Source: Wyeomyia smithii
Taxonomy: Eukaryota; Arthropoda; Insecta; Diptera; Culicidae
Reading direction: 5' to 3'
DNA: 64,000 nucleotides
Assembly (NCBI RefSeq): GCF_029784165.1
Contig: NC_073695.1
Coordinates: 234,347,844-234,411,843, forward strand
Both the position numbers and the translations under genes were made by a program. The first letter of the stretch is position 1. Each line of letters begins with the position of its first letter. Of the stretch, positions 33,751-46,260 are shown piece by piece. The notes beneath the pieces were generated by a model, which saw only the letters and a list, made by a program, of their open reading frames with translations, did not search any database and was not told the DNA's origin.

Positions 33751-35916
33751 TATATCTGGATCGTTCGTAATATTTTATATTCGGTATGCAGCTTTACTAG
33801 GCCTGCGATACCTAGTCTCGCGACGAGGCTGCCGTCTTAGAAATAGCTGGCGTGGCACCGCGTTTCGTGATTTAACCGCCCGCACCGAGTCAGACGCTGT
33901 TGTACACCGCTCCTAACATGGGGATATAGCCACGTACGATCTTCCGTCCCAATCATCATACGACCATAGTTTCCACCGGGGGTTGGTTACCCGATCTCCG
34001 CTAAGTTTACTTGTAGCCCGGTCGACACCTCGTGAAGGTTGGGATAGGGTCTCAATTGACACGTGTCCAGCCATCTACAAACTGAACATTTGAAACCACA
34101 GATAGCAAAAATCCATCTGAACCAACTGAAATCAGCACAAAAATCGGACAATCACATTTTTGGTTTGCATGTTATCATTCTTGAACGTAACTCAAAAGAA
34201 TCCTTTCCTCTTGTAAATACTCCTCCTGAAAAATACTCTGAATTCAACATAGATAGTCACATATATATTGATTGAAAACAGATGAAATTACCTGCATTCA
34301 ATTTTCAAGAGGTCTTTACATTAAATTTGATTGGTACGCTTTCATGTGCAACTAGTGAGACAACGGAATCAACCCTGGTTATCAGAATGGAATTTTCTGT
34401 AACTGGCTATTTTTAGTTGTGTGTTAAAAAATTGTGGATTATACAGTTGTTCCACTTAGATATTTTTAATAGCTTTTGTTTAGTTAATTATTATCAGCAC
34501 ACTCTCGAAGCAGCTGAGAGAATTAATAGGACTAAACTAAAAAGAATCATTGAATCAGCATGGATTACCAATACGATGATTAAAAAAAGAATTTTTACAT
34601 TTAGTGCGTTACAATGCTTAAGAATTGAAAAAAAAAACGTTTGCAGTTGGTCCCACTTTAGAATTTTAAACATTTGAAGAAACGCTCAGTATTGGTTCTA
34701 GGTATTATTCACACGATGACACGAGCGAAAACACCAACGAAGCACGCAGCCAAAAATCGTTCACTCAAGATTCAATATAACCAGAGCAAATGTTTTGCTG
34801 TTAAACCAATTTATATCCTCTTTTTGTGGTACTCCCACAGGCTGATACTACTTTCGAACGTAAGCAGCGACCTACATTCGCAGGCAAGACTGCAGCAACA
34901 TGCCTGATTTCATCAGAAGGTGGCACAAAAAATGCAATCAATCAGTATCATCTATTCATCTCAGCTGGAAGCTGACTAATCAAGTGGCCGCGCCTGTTGG
35001 CTCACGAGTGGCTTTACACCGACACCGACGATTACACCGACGTTCTCCCAGAGGAATCGGTACTTTAAATACTAAGTGCTGCGGTGATGGTGGGCAGCCT
35101 GCCAAAAAGCCGTTCACCACTGACGCTCTTGTGGTATTCCCAGTGAATCCTTTCAGGTAAAAGCCTGGATGCGGTAGCGTCCTACGAACTCGTACAGAGC
35201 CCCCACACAAGAAACCGACTAGGTGGGAGGAGGCTGTTTTTTACGTTATTCACGCAGTTATGTTGGCTCGGGTAGAAGAGATTAAAGACTGATTTTTTGC
35301 CCCGCTAGCGTACACTATCGAACAGGATGCAGTAGGATGTGTTTAATCGCGAAAACGGTCCACTTTTCTCCAGCCGGCAGTGTAGGTTTACATGCCGGGA
35401 CAATCCTTTTTATCGGAAGCGTTGGTCGGGACCACATCAACGTCATCGCACGATTGTCGTTGATAATTCATTGTTGCCGCTTGTGGATAAGCCGATAAAC
35501 AATTATTATAGTTTCGACGGACGATACATACACGGACCGGGACCGTGATTTCTGTCAATGAGCAGAGTAATAACGATCGGCAACCGATACAGTCAGGTGG
35601 AAAATTGAAATCGAAATCTCCGTTGCTGCAGGGAGTGGGGGTGGAAGAAAGCATTGAACCCGAGAGACTGCAAAAATGCAACTTTAATAATGAAACCAAT
35701 CTGGCGGTTTTACATGAAGTTTCTCACGAAAAAATAAAAAGGTTGGCACGTGAAAACAGAAAAATACACGTAGGTATAAATAGAAAAACATAATTACCGT
35801 TAAGGTTTATAAGGATGGGAAATTCACTCCTCATAGTTTCTTTAATTATACAATATTTCATCGCCCTGACGGTAGATACAGAAATAAACTCTGAGACGGC
35901 CTGACAGAGGCGGGTG
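33751..35916. other. No gene; possible RTE-leader fragment near 33905-34060
   Basis: CGCTCCTAACAT and the following GGGGTTGGTTAC and GGGATAGG blocks (33905-34050) loosely recur at 54925-55030 beside the other RTE remnant, so this may be a shared leader or tail. The remainder holds only short ORFs without recognisable products. Confidence 0.4.
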
Positions 35917-35918
35917 TA

Positions 35919-37453
35919 GGGGTAAGCGGGGTAAGACCGCCCCCTTAAGCAATTCTGTTTATAAAAAAAAAGTTGCGGCTGCAATTTCATTTTTTCTTCG
36001 CTAAGAGGTTCTTCTATTCAATACCCGCATTTAAAAAATAAGAACTGAAAATTTTTTGTTTATTTTCCAGCTTTTTTTTCAATTTTAAATCTTTTTCATG
36101 CGGGGTAAGCCCGCCCACCAGCGGGGTAAGATCGCCCACCATTTTTTGAGAATAACAAATATTTTTAGCGCCAAGTTGGGTTGATTTTATCGGTATAGTG
36201 TCTTTGACAAAGTTGTGGATGGTATTTTTTTTTTGATAAAATATACCTACACTGTGAAAAATCTGAAAAAAATTTTTTTTCTAAGTTTTAACTTTTTTTG
36301 TTTTTTGATTATCCAAGTTCAAATCAATGTTTAGGTAACTCTTTGTTGTTTTCAAAATACATAGATTTTTCAGAATTGGGGTTTTTCAAGATATTCAATT
36401 TATAATAAACCTGTCTTTAAGCTAAAAATACAAACTCATTATACCTGTCTGTATGATTTTTTTGAAGACTTATTATGTATAGAGTAATGATAATAATTAT
36501 TGATTTTTTGTTCATATTTTCAATTTTTTTATGGTTTTTTGACGAACAAAATTACCAACGACGCCCAAGAAAAAATCTTTACAAAATTTGAGCTATAAAT
36601 ATTTCTATTACTCCATGATCAAATAACCATCAAATTTTAGCTTACCTTTTGTAGATTCTGCAGGCAGAAACATCTTTTTTTTTTAAATAAATTAAAAAAA
36701 AAATTTGAATTCTATTTTTATATCTTTTCTTTAGTTTTTTTACAGTGTATTCTTTTTTCGGAAGTGAAAAACTGCTATTTTCAACTCTGCCGGAGAAGTC
36801 ATGTCGATCAAACAAATCGTCCTGGCTCTGAATTATTTTTTGTTCATTAATACCATTTTTACACAAGTTTACTTTTTTCAAAAATTAGTCGCGTTAAAAA
36901 AAATTTCTGGAAAAGCTTCTACCAAATCGGAAATGGTCGATTGACATTGATGTCTTATGTGGCTTGAAATTGCTTTACTGATCCTGTAAATATTCCCTTT
37001 GTAGTGTTGAGGCATTTGGGTCTTGAAGTAAAACAACAAGCACTTGTATACGGGGCGGTTCTACTCCATGTATAGTGGGCGACTTTACCCCCAGTGGAAC
37101 ATTTTCATATTACATCGAAAAAGTAGTCAAAATTACAAGATTACTCACGGCCTTCGATATTTCCGAAAGAAGACAGATTCAGGCAAGCGGTTAAACGTAT
37201 ATTCACGAATAAAACAATAGATTTTTAGACAGAAAAACCTTAAGTCCCGTTGCCGCAAAACAATAGCGCGTTGACTGGTTGCCTGCTGAAAGGTTGTTTT
37301 TAATTATTTCTGTGACTGTTCGCGCACTATCAAAAAAGAAAGGGGTGCAAAATGTTATGTAATTATACTGTAATAGACATGTTGAAGAATTTTTTCAATC
37401 ATTATATAACTTGGTAGTAAAATCACGGTGGGCGGTCTTACCCTGTTTACCCC
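35919..37453. mobile_element. 1.5-kb TIR element, TA-flanked, GGGGTAAG ends
   Basis: Left GGGGTAAGCGGGGTAAGACC and right end (inverted) GGGGTAAACAGGGTAAGACC agree over about 24 bp with two mismatches, each flanked by TA (35917-35918, 37454-37455). Extra copies of the GGGGTAAGnnCGCCCACC motif occur near both ends (36099-36140 forward, about 37070-37095 inverted), as expected for transposase-binding subterminal repeats. The AT-rich interior has no transposase. Confidence 0.82.
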
Positions 37454-37455
37454 TA

Positions 37456-39714
37456 GGTAAATCTCAACTAATACTGAATTTATCACGTCACAACTTGAGA
37501 AAACTTTTGCATTCACGACCCCGTTCGCCCTAGGAAACCGCAACCGCCATCAACATCCGGCGAAGGTGATAAATCGAAAGAAACATTAGCCCGGAGAGTT
37601 TCTTTTTCTTTCATTGAAAGGTTATTATCAGCTCGAATCGCTTGGAGCGATTTGTCCACCCGTCGGTGATACTTTCTTGTTATTTTACCTTGCTTCCGGC
37701 GAATTCCGGTCGGTCTTTCTGTAACGGCAAGGCGGAGCTTTAGTATGCGGTATTACCTTTTTGTCATCTGCTAGACTTGTTTCATAGACTAACTAACGCA
37801 AAAGATTTGAAACCAACTCAATAAAAACAGATGAAAAATACATCCGAAAATCGAATGGACACATTGCCCCTTTGCCATTTTTACTTGTAAACTTGGCTAG
37901 AAATTGTGCAATGATCAACAACTCTCCAAAAACTTTTTCATTCAAAAACCCTTTATTCAGAAGCACTCGTTATCGTTTTTCCATTAGTCTCCTTCGTGCA
38001 TCTTCACTGATTTCCACATGTGATCAATCTGTTCCTTGGCGTGAGCTTCTATCAAGACGAAACGAAAGAAAAACGAAACCAGTTGCAGTGGGTGCAAATT
38101 AACATACTCTTCCCCCGGTGGAACAGAACATGGAGAATACCGCTCTAGTTGATATTATCTGTTGCTTGTGGGCAAGAAAAACCCTCTCGATTTGTGTGAA
38201 GCCATGGTCGGGTCCTGCCACTAGTGTCCTTTGGGCACCGCCAGCAATCGGAAAGATAACAATATTTATAGCCTTGTGTGCCCCATCTGTTAACACGTTG
38301 AGCTTCACCTCATTTGGTGATAAATTGTCCATTTGAATTGCTTGGATCTCGGGTGTAACTTGTGGCTCGTAGTCAAGATGAGATTCAACTGCCTGAGGCT
38401 GGCTGACGAAATTAGTTTAATCACACTGAAGGAACCGATTAGGAAGAGAAACCGTCGGGCGTATTTGCGACTATATATTTAGTTATCTACACCTGCATTC
38501 ACTAATACAGCGTCGAGTTTATTAAATTTTCTCGGTGTTCAAACTGATAAAACATTTTCAAATTTCAATTGGTAAATTTTATATTAGCTTACAAAGTCTT
38601 TAATTTCGAATCACCAAACATCGAAAAGGAGTAGCATTTTGTTAATGAATTCTTATTCTTCTTCGCCGCGCAGCACCAAAAGCCTGTCTGTCGTTAAACA
38701 TTTAATTCGAAAGCTGTTCTGGGAGCAGGCCAATGCTGTCGAAGACGATAAAGCGTGTTAGCGGAAAGAGTCAAAGATTTTAAATAAATTGAAATTCTCT
38801 TCAAGTGTTAATCTTATTAAAACTTTACAAACTTTCAGTGTCCTAGTGATGGGTGAGCGGTTTTCTACTTAATTAGCAGACACCTTTAGGCGAATCGGAA
38901 AAAAAGTACACTGCTGAAGGGTAGACTTTTGATTTCGCTTATGTCCGGTAAGAATTAATGATGAGCACCGCATAAATCACGAGCAATTGAAATAATGCTG
39001 CAAACAACATCGTTATAATAATCGTTCTCCGCTGTGTTTTGTTTCACCTGACAGTTATGTGGTTGATGCACACAGATGCTCTCACACCTTTGCCGCATTG
39101 TTTTTATCGCCACTCAATAAACCGCAAAGTCAACGGAACGGCAGAACCATACTGGCTCCTCTCAATGACAGGCGTCCGTCTTTGCGGTTTCATAATGAGG
39201 TCCTTAGGCATCTTTCATTGTCTGTACAGCGGTGATATTTTAATGAGCTTAAGAACTTTCCAGTTGAAATGTCCGCTCAGCTGGAATATAATTGAAAGAA
39301 ATGCGCCTTTAAAGGCCGTCTCACAAATTGACGGCCGATGCTGCAAATTTGCTGTTTGTGTGGGTAGTTTTCTACCAATTTCAAATCGTTTACAATTGAA
39401 ATACACATTGGTTACAAGAACCAAATCCATAAGAAACTCAAACATCCACTATTCTTCACATCACAAACTTCTGAAAATCACTAAAAAAGCACTCAATTTA
39501 TCCAAACGATTGACGCAAAGCAATATGGCTGATATCGAAAGCACTCTATTTTTCTGCTGGGATGTTGGCAACACTTCGGGAGCTGCCCAAAAGAATTTTT
39601 TTTTGTAAGATTTGGACCACTGCGACCATTGGTTTGATCTTTTGTGGTATACCTCTTCTTTAGTCTAGGTACTCGTGGCAGACATGTCAGTATTGATGGA
39701 AGTGATCGTCGTTG
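37456..39714. other. No recognisable gene
   Basis: Contains a 189-codon + strand ORF (39039-39608) and several shorter ones, none with motifs I recognise. It may be old unique DNA or decayed repeats. Confidence 0.4.
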
Positions 39715-41199
39715 TCATATCGCACCCTTTCTCTCAATTAGGGGTACTGAAATTCGTATGAAATGTATTACCTCATTAGGATCCGCAGACCAGACCTCAA
39801 AAGGTTCCAAAGTTCCTTTTCCAAAAGCTCTTATTCTGCGCTGTATTAGTGGACTGCAGTGGCAGAGCAAATATTCTGCGGTTTCACATTCGAACCCGCA
39901 GAGACGACAAATTTCGTCATCTGACTGACCAATTTGTTTCAGGTGATGCTTCCTTGGACAGTGTCCTGTAAACAGTCCAGTAATTGTCCTTAGTCCCTTT
40001 TTATTTAAACTAAGCAATTTCTGGCTTTTCTTCACGCTTGGTTTTATAAAGCGTTTGGACTGGCGTAGCCCTATTGAGCATATCCAGTTCTCTTGTATTG
40101 TCCTATGTTCCCAGGTTTTCAATTCTACTTTCAAAGCGCTTGATGACACCCCACAGAACGGTTCTGGGCCAATGAAATCGGTACATGACCCCTGTATAGC
40201 TAACGTATCGGTTTCTTCATTGCCTTCCACTCCGCAGTGACCAGGAACCCAGTATAACCATACTTGGTTCCTTTCTACCAGTTGTTTCAGTAAAAGGATG
40301 CACCTCCATACTAGCTGAGAGGTACATGTGAGGGCTTTTAGGGCTTTAAGTGCTGCTTGGTTATCAGAAAAAAATGCATATGTTAGCATGCCTGTATTTT
40401 CTAACCAAACAGACTTGTGCACATTCATAAATTGCAAATATTTCGGCCTGGAACACTGTAGGGTAACGGCCCATTGGTATCGAGATAGTTATCCCTGGAC
40501 CATTTATACCTTTTTTTTTATTCTTGCTTATTTACCGTCGGTCTAGTTCCGCCACCGTTGTTGTGCCAATAACCGACGCCCGGGCAGGCGACTCCACCCA
40601 GGACCCTAACTCACGACCCGTTGATTAACGGACCGGCGCCAACGGCTTTACTTCCTCATGCGATGGAAGGCGTGATCCCAGAGATTTTTCGCCTCAGAAA
40701 ATCTCCCGGTGTCGGCTAGGATTGAATCTAGACCAGTTGGGTTGGTTGTGAGTGGATCACGCCACCTCACAACCATCGACACCTATGTAGGCGGTGGGAT
40801 TTGAACCCAGGCGTCGAGCGTGGTTGGCGGAAACGTTACCAACCACGCTAGGCCCCCGCTGATGACCATTTATACCTGCTCTGGTTGAATCATTTATTTT
40901 TGAGCCATTTGTGTAAAAGACGACAGAGCCTTGTCGGATATTCGGGCCACATTGTTCCCAAACTTCCCGTTCGGTCTCCATGATTTTGAAAGGTATTTCG
41001 AAGTTTGCTTCTGTATTCATCCAGTCTTTGATACCTGGTATATGTTTGCTCAGCTGGAAATGTTTGAGGATTGCCAGCTGGCCTGTCTGATCTCCATCAC
41101 CACACTAGCGAGGCATACGTTCTTCTTGGTCTTATTATTGCCTGGTACAACCAATAAATCATACTTGGCCTTAGACCCCATGCCCAGAAGAATAACACA
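39715..41199 (-). pseudogene. LINE C-terminal RNase H remnant, split by a SINE
   Basis: Reading leftward, the RNase H domain begins with FYTNGSK near 40,900 (a decayed Y-T-D-G-S). A SINE (40512-40863) interrupts it, and it resumes with FSDNQAALKAL and WVPGHCGVEGNEETD at about 40,370-40,210. It ends in a CRLCGFECETAEYLLCHC zinc-like segment near 39,830. This order is that of RNase-H-bearing LINEs (I/LOA/R1 group). RT is missing, and the 5' side is cut where a MITE-like end starts at about 41,204. Confidence 0.8.
40512..40863 (-). mobile_element. tRNA-derived SINE with 14-bp target duplication
   Basis: Minus-strand insertion flanked by GACCATTTATACCT at 40498-40511 and 40864-40877. The head (right end) has an A-box-like TAGCGTGGTTGG and a B box GGTTCAAATCC (complement of 40797-40807). 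The 3' end is a short A run (T run on + at about 40511-40519). The clean duplication shows target-primed insertion into the LINE RNase H sequence. Confidence 0.88.
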
Positions 41200-41203
41200 T
41201 AGG

Positions 41204-41560
41204 GAATTTGTTCCCATATTCATTCCATTAAGCCGACGTTCACGGAGAATACCGATAGAACGCTCTTTCCTACTTCTCGCTATACATTTGACATTATACA
41301 TACTTTGTCATCGAAAAATGAAAAAAAAAATCCGGGAAGAATAACGGAAGAGAGTGAAAGCATTAAATTGGACGTTTCCATCTTGTATACGATGTTTTAC
41401 CTTATAGCGCATTCCTACGAAAAAACATGGCTTTAACACCACATTTTTACTAAATTATCGAAAAAAAAACACCTTCTTTTGTGGAGTTGAGCAACAATGG
41501 ATATATTTTAAACTTGACAAAACTTATTCGATATGGAATGAAATGAATATACTATATATA
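41204..41560. mobile_element. Possible decayed MITE related to 20065-21058
   Basis: TAGGGAATTTGTTCCCATATTCATTC followed by CCATTAAGCCGACGTTCACGG aligns with the left terminal 50 bp of the 20065 element. A weak inverted counterpart (ATGGAATGAAATGAATATA) lies near 41533. The ends are too worn to prove a target duplication. Confidence 0.4.
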
Positions 41561-41871
41561 TGTAATATCGATATATTGTGAAATGAGCTATTTTTCTCAC
41601 AACGCTTTCTTATTCGTTACACCGCTCAAATCTTTGCTCCTATTTTCGTGCTATCAATGCTTCAATATTCAATCTACTATTTTTCATCCTAAATAAAACG
41701 CATTCGCAAAGGACTCATATTAATTCAAATGCATTTGGCAAAACGTCAAAGCAACAATCCGAAAGGTCAATAAAATGCTTATTTTTCGAAAAAACTCAAC
41801 TAGAGTGGATACTTGAGAACTAGTTGTTAATCTAATCTCTATGGTTATTAATTATATTATGCTACCAAAAA

Positions 41872-42150
41872 CGCGAACGAAATTATTTTGACCCAAAACA
41901 ATTGATTTTAGAGCCGTAGTGTTTGCAGCAAAGTTATTTACTCGCCATTTTATAAAAGTTGCCGTTAATACACCCAGGATTTTTAATTGCCAAAATGAGA
42001 AATGCAAAGTTTGTTTCTCACTTTTGGGCGGATTATTCACAAAATTCCAACTTTTATGAAATAGGGAATAATTATTGGAACAACTTTGCTGAAAATACTT
42101 CGGTCCTTAAGTTTTTTTTGGTTCAAAATAATTTCGTTCACGTGCTTTTT
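41872..42150. mobile_element. Small fold-back element
   Basis: The arm starting ACGAAATTATTTTGACCCAA near 41878 is the inverted match of TTGGTTCAAAATAATTTCGT ending near 42138. The match continues inward through CAGCAAAGTT (about 41926) and its complement AACTTTGCTG (about 42081). The whole would fold into one imperfect hairpin. Non-coding. Confidence 0.65.
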
Positions 42151-42589
42151 ATACCGAAACAAGCTGTTCCTTCGTTTGACATGAATCTTCATCGAGTAAT
42201 TCGTTCGATTCAGTGTCATTGAAAGTTTACGCAAACAGTCGTAGACATTGAAATCCCCATCTTGGACGCGACGGAACCAGTCACGGCACGTTGTTTCACT
42301 CAGAGCAGCAGTCCCGTAAACTTTTTTTCAACTCTCGATGCGCTTCAGCCGCCGGTTTTTTGTAGAAATGAAAAAAAATATAATCGACCAGCAGCTACTG
42401 CTGGCGGCATCTGTTAACAAACAGCGAGAATTTAGATGTGCTCGGTGCTCCTAATATACATTACTCGCAGTAAGTTTGGAATGCAGCAACCCCTAAAAAG
42501 GTAACCATCATCTGAAACAGCTATTTGAAGAGCATCAAGGTGCAATTTAACAGCGAAACGAAACTTGGATAAAAAAAACCATATTGGTT

Positions 42590-42690
42590 TTAGTAATAGA
42601 TTTAGTTCCAGCTCGTAGTCGGCAGCAAGGATAAAAAATTTGCCTTTAGCTTATTAAGACATATTACATATTATAACATATAAAAATCAT
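42590..42690 (+). mobile_element. LINE 3' tail fragment
   Basis: TAGATTTAGTTCCAGCTCGT and following ~60 bp match 60592-60655, the 3' untranslated end of the complete LINE, with a few differences. A heavily 5'-truncated copy of the same or a sister family. Confidence 0.75.
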
Positions 42691-44058
42691 CTGAAATGGG
42701 TCGCTTTCGCGTGTTTCCGGCTTCCCGGTGAATTGCGGTCTTTAGCAATCTTGTTCACATGATTTAGGCTTCTGAATGGTGGACAGTTCAGTGTGCGAAT
42801 TCCACCACTACGTAGCGCAGGTGAGCACAAAATTTGTCGTATTTTGACCCCAAGTTATCTCACGATTCCGACTTCTTACAAAGTTGCACTTTTCAGCGAA
42901 CTTGTTCAGAAGATCAACGGCTTCTGGATGGTGGACATTTAAGTATGAAAAGTGGCTCTAGTGTTCACGCAAACCTTCTTATTTTGATTTTATCTTAGCT
43001 CACGATTCCGACTTCCGAATGCTGCGGTCTTCAGCAAATTTCTGATTAATAAATAGTTTATATTTAGTATTATGTAGTTTAGTAAAGTTGTTCAGAAGGT
43101 CAATGTGCACGCAATTGTTCGTATTTTTATTGAACTTTTCATGTTGTATTGTGCTTCTATGATTATTTAAGCCACATATTTTTTTCTGAAACTTTTTTTT
43201 CGCTACTTGCTAAGCAATTGGATTTTCGAGAGAAATTTAGAAATTTAGTTCATAACACTCAAAGCTATACACACAATAGCGCCACGTAGTGGTCTTATCT
43301 CCACCCAAACTGTCCATAAACCATGGACAGTTTGGTTGGAAGTAAGACCATCATGACCTTTTGAACAAGTTGCCTGAAAATTTGCAGTGCCTTACTAAAA
43401 ACCCTTAACCCCCTGAACAACTTTTCTGAAGACGGCAACTTTCTAAATGATGGGATTCTCAAGACAAATTAGGTTCAAAATACTCGAAAATACATGCTAG
43501 CGGTGTTTAACGTCAATTATACGGCGTGTCTTGTATACCACCCTCCTACTATTTTTTTTTATTTTTCCGAATTGCAGCAAATTTATACAAACCTGGTCAT
43601 GTCGATTTCATGTCGATTTCCCGGCTTAAACTGACGTTAAACTCCAAACCATATTGTGCGCCGATCACAAGCTCTTTACCTCCAGAACAACTTTGCAGAA
43701 GACCACAACTCTCTAGGTAATGCGAATCACGACTTTGTCTCTTCAAATCTGCCAATTTTTGATAAAGCTAAACTTTCCGAAGTGCTGCAATATTCAAACT
43801 GGGCAATACTCAGCGAAGCAATTCTGAACATATGGCGGGTAGTATATAATAAAGAACGAGTCCAAAACGCCTGCTACCCTTCCTCCGGAAACATCTGAGC
43901 GATTATGAAAAGGGCAAGCTCCGGAAACCAGAGTAGGTCTTCAAAAAGGTTTGGATGTATGAAAACAGTGGATAACGCAAAAATGTGAAACACCTTATTC
44001 TATGTGTTTACAGCGTTTAATATTGAAAAAAATGAGGTTGTAAAAATCGCACCAACGT
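42691..44058. other. No recognisable gene
   Basis: Repetitive-looking AT-rich DNA with blocks such as CACGATTCCGACTTC occurring twice (about 42860 and 43000). I see no coding sequence. Confidence 0.4.
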
Positions 44059-44382
44059 GTGGTCGCTGTTTGACAACTCGGTTGCATACATGGAAGTGTA
44101 TTACCAACCCTAACAACCCTGCTTAATATCCAGAACGGGATAGCCTTAGGGTGGCACTATGTTTCTTGAATAAACCTACTGTTGAGCTCTTTGGGTTACA
44201 CGTCTGCGACTTACTCACCGGTGGTCGCTGTTTGACAACTCGGTTGCATACATGGAAGGGTATTACCAACCCTAACAACCCTGCTTAATATCCAGAACGG
44301 GATAGCCTTAGGGTGGCACTATGTTTCTTGAATAAACCTACTGTTGAGCTCTTTGGGTTACACGTCTGCGACTTACTCACCG
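44059..44382. repeat. Two tandem copies of a 162-bp unit
   Basis: 44059-44220 and 44221-44382 are nearly identical, beginning GTGGTCGCTGTTTGACAAC and ending CTTACTCACCG. They adjoin the 3' side of the decayed copia pol, so they may be a duplicated piece of its LTR. On the minus strand the unit reads CCCTAAGGCTATCCCGTTCT and contains no ORF. Confidence 0.85.
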
Positions 44383-44389
44383 GTTGGGG

Positions 44390-46260
44390 CGTTTTGAGCT
44401 ATATCCCCGCACGGACAATTCGATGCCAAACATCAACGTGCTTCACCCGGCCAGTGTCCCGCTCTTCCTCGACCACCTTGATCGTAGATTGGTTATCTTC
44501 ATAGTGGATCACTGGGCTCACCAATTCATTCGCTAGTTCTTTCAGCAAACGAGCCAGCCAGATTCTGTAACACACAGCGGTGCTCAAGGCGACGAGCTCT
44601 GCTTCCGTAGAAGACAGCGAAATGGTAAACTGAGAGCGTCTGTCCACCGGATCGTTCGCTCAATCCGCATCCACAAGAGCTGCCATAACCGGTGTTGAAC
44701 TCTTCACTGAGAAAACCAGATCAAAGTCCAGCGTCCCTTCAATATATCGCATTACCCTATTGGCGTGCCATCCAGTGTAGTTCCGTAGGACAGTCTTGAA
44801 ATTGACTCAGGTAGCTGACTGCAGTACACGGGTCTTGTCTTGACCTCAGTGCCACGTACCTGAGACAGCAGATCAATTCTCGGTATGGTTTCTCAGTACG
44901 GTAGGCTTCCTGTTTTTTTAAGCGCTGGCGACACTCAATCGGCGTTGATACTGGGTTGCAGTTAATCATGTTGAAATGACGAAGTAATTCTCCGAGAAAT
45001 CTCTTCTGGCTGATTCGAAGAGTTCTTGTCTCCACGTCCCGGTCATTCGTCATGCCAAGTCGCGTTCGCACCTCTCCAATGTCCACCATTTCAAATTCGG
45101 TAACCAAGCAGTGGTTTACTTTTACAATCTGCTTCAGTTGACGACCGGCCACAAATTAGTCATCCACGTACAGCATAAAGAATCGCTCAAGCTTCCGTTG
45201 AAGCCAAGTCCTTCCACAAAGGCATGAAACCTCGAATTTCAGGTCCTCGATGCTTGCTCAAGGCCGAACAGTGATCATTTGCGGCGGCATACCAGATTCT
45301 TGCCATAACGGTCATCGTCCAACTGCCTTTTAACTCATTCCTGGATAGATCTTCAATATGCAATACAGTTTGTGTCACTTGTATATATTGTTGATTAGTA
45401 ATAGGAGTTTAAAGTTCATTTTTTGAGGTAAATACTGATTTCTCTCCTCCGGGAATAGGTTAGGGAAGGAAGTCACGTCCATCTGGTACACTGCAATTTG
45501 TCCTTCAGGAAGCTCAACTAACGTCCACGTTTGATTCTGCTCGATAGAATCCATCGCATTGCGGATAGCTGCTTCCCACTTCTTCTGGTCGATTTTTCAT
45601 GTCTGCTAGCGAACTCAAAAGGTTGCCGACTAAACTCGTTGCATTCATGTCGTACTCCGTAGCGGGTTACGGGTTCGGCCTGTTCCACGATCTTGCGGTT
45701 CTTCCCAGATATCTTCTATTTGTTCCGCACCGTTTTCTTGGATCGTTTCATCAGCACAGTGCACAGGTGTCATCCGCATCGTCGTGGTTCGAATCTGCTC
45801 CTTGTGTGGTTCGTCCCAAACTGAACAAATTGGAAACACATGGGAGCTGCTACCGGGATGCGGACTTTTTATCGAACTCGTGCTGCCTTCACCCTCGACG
45901 AAGACTACGTCTCAAGGTACAACGATCTCCTTTCCCTTGGGGTATTCCACTCGAAAACCACAGTGGGAGTAACCCACAAAAACCCCTTTCCAGTACTTCG
46001 CGTCCAGCTTCTTCCTTCTTTCCTAGGGGATGTGAATGAACACGCCTGCTTTAAAAGCCCTCCCGGACATTTGGCTTCTATCTTTCTCAAACCTCATACG
46101 GAGTTTTCCGCTGGTCGATCGCACTGGCAGGGCTGCGATTAGGCAAGTCTGCCGTTTTCTCGATAGCAGAACTTCTTACTGATGCCGCTTCCGAGAGCAT
46201 GGACCGAAACGTTTCCACGAACGTCCGGTTCAACTCAAGACACTGTTCGTAACTCATTGC
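44390..46260 (-). pseudogene. Ty1/copia pol remnant (integrase end, RT, RNase H)
   Basis: Minus-strand fragments in several frames. Integrase C-terminal pieces lie at about 46,250-45,900 (FVETFRSML-like, KAGVFIHIP). An RT stretch at 45152-44757 contains FEMVDIGEV, RTRLGM and NPVSTPIE. RNase H at 44647-44399 has SLSSTEAELVALS and EDNQST, with the copia-type HVDVWHR end. Stops and frameshifts throughout show it is dead. Order and motifs are specific to copia and not gypsy elements. Confidence 0.82.

Noticed and set aside
39039..39608. 189-codon ORF as a gene
   Set aside because: No recognisable domain, unusual composition and no supporting context.
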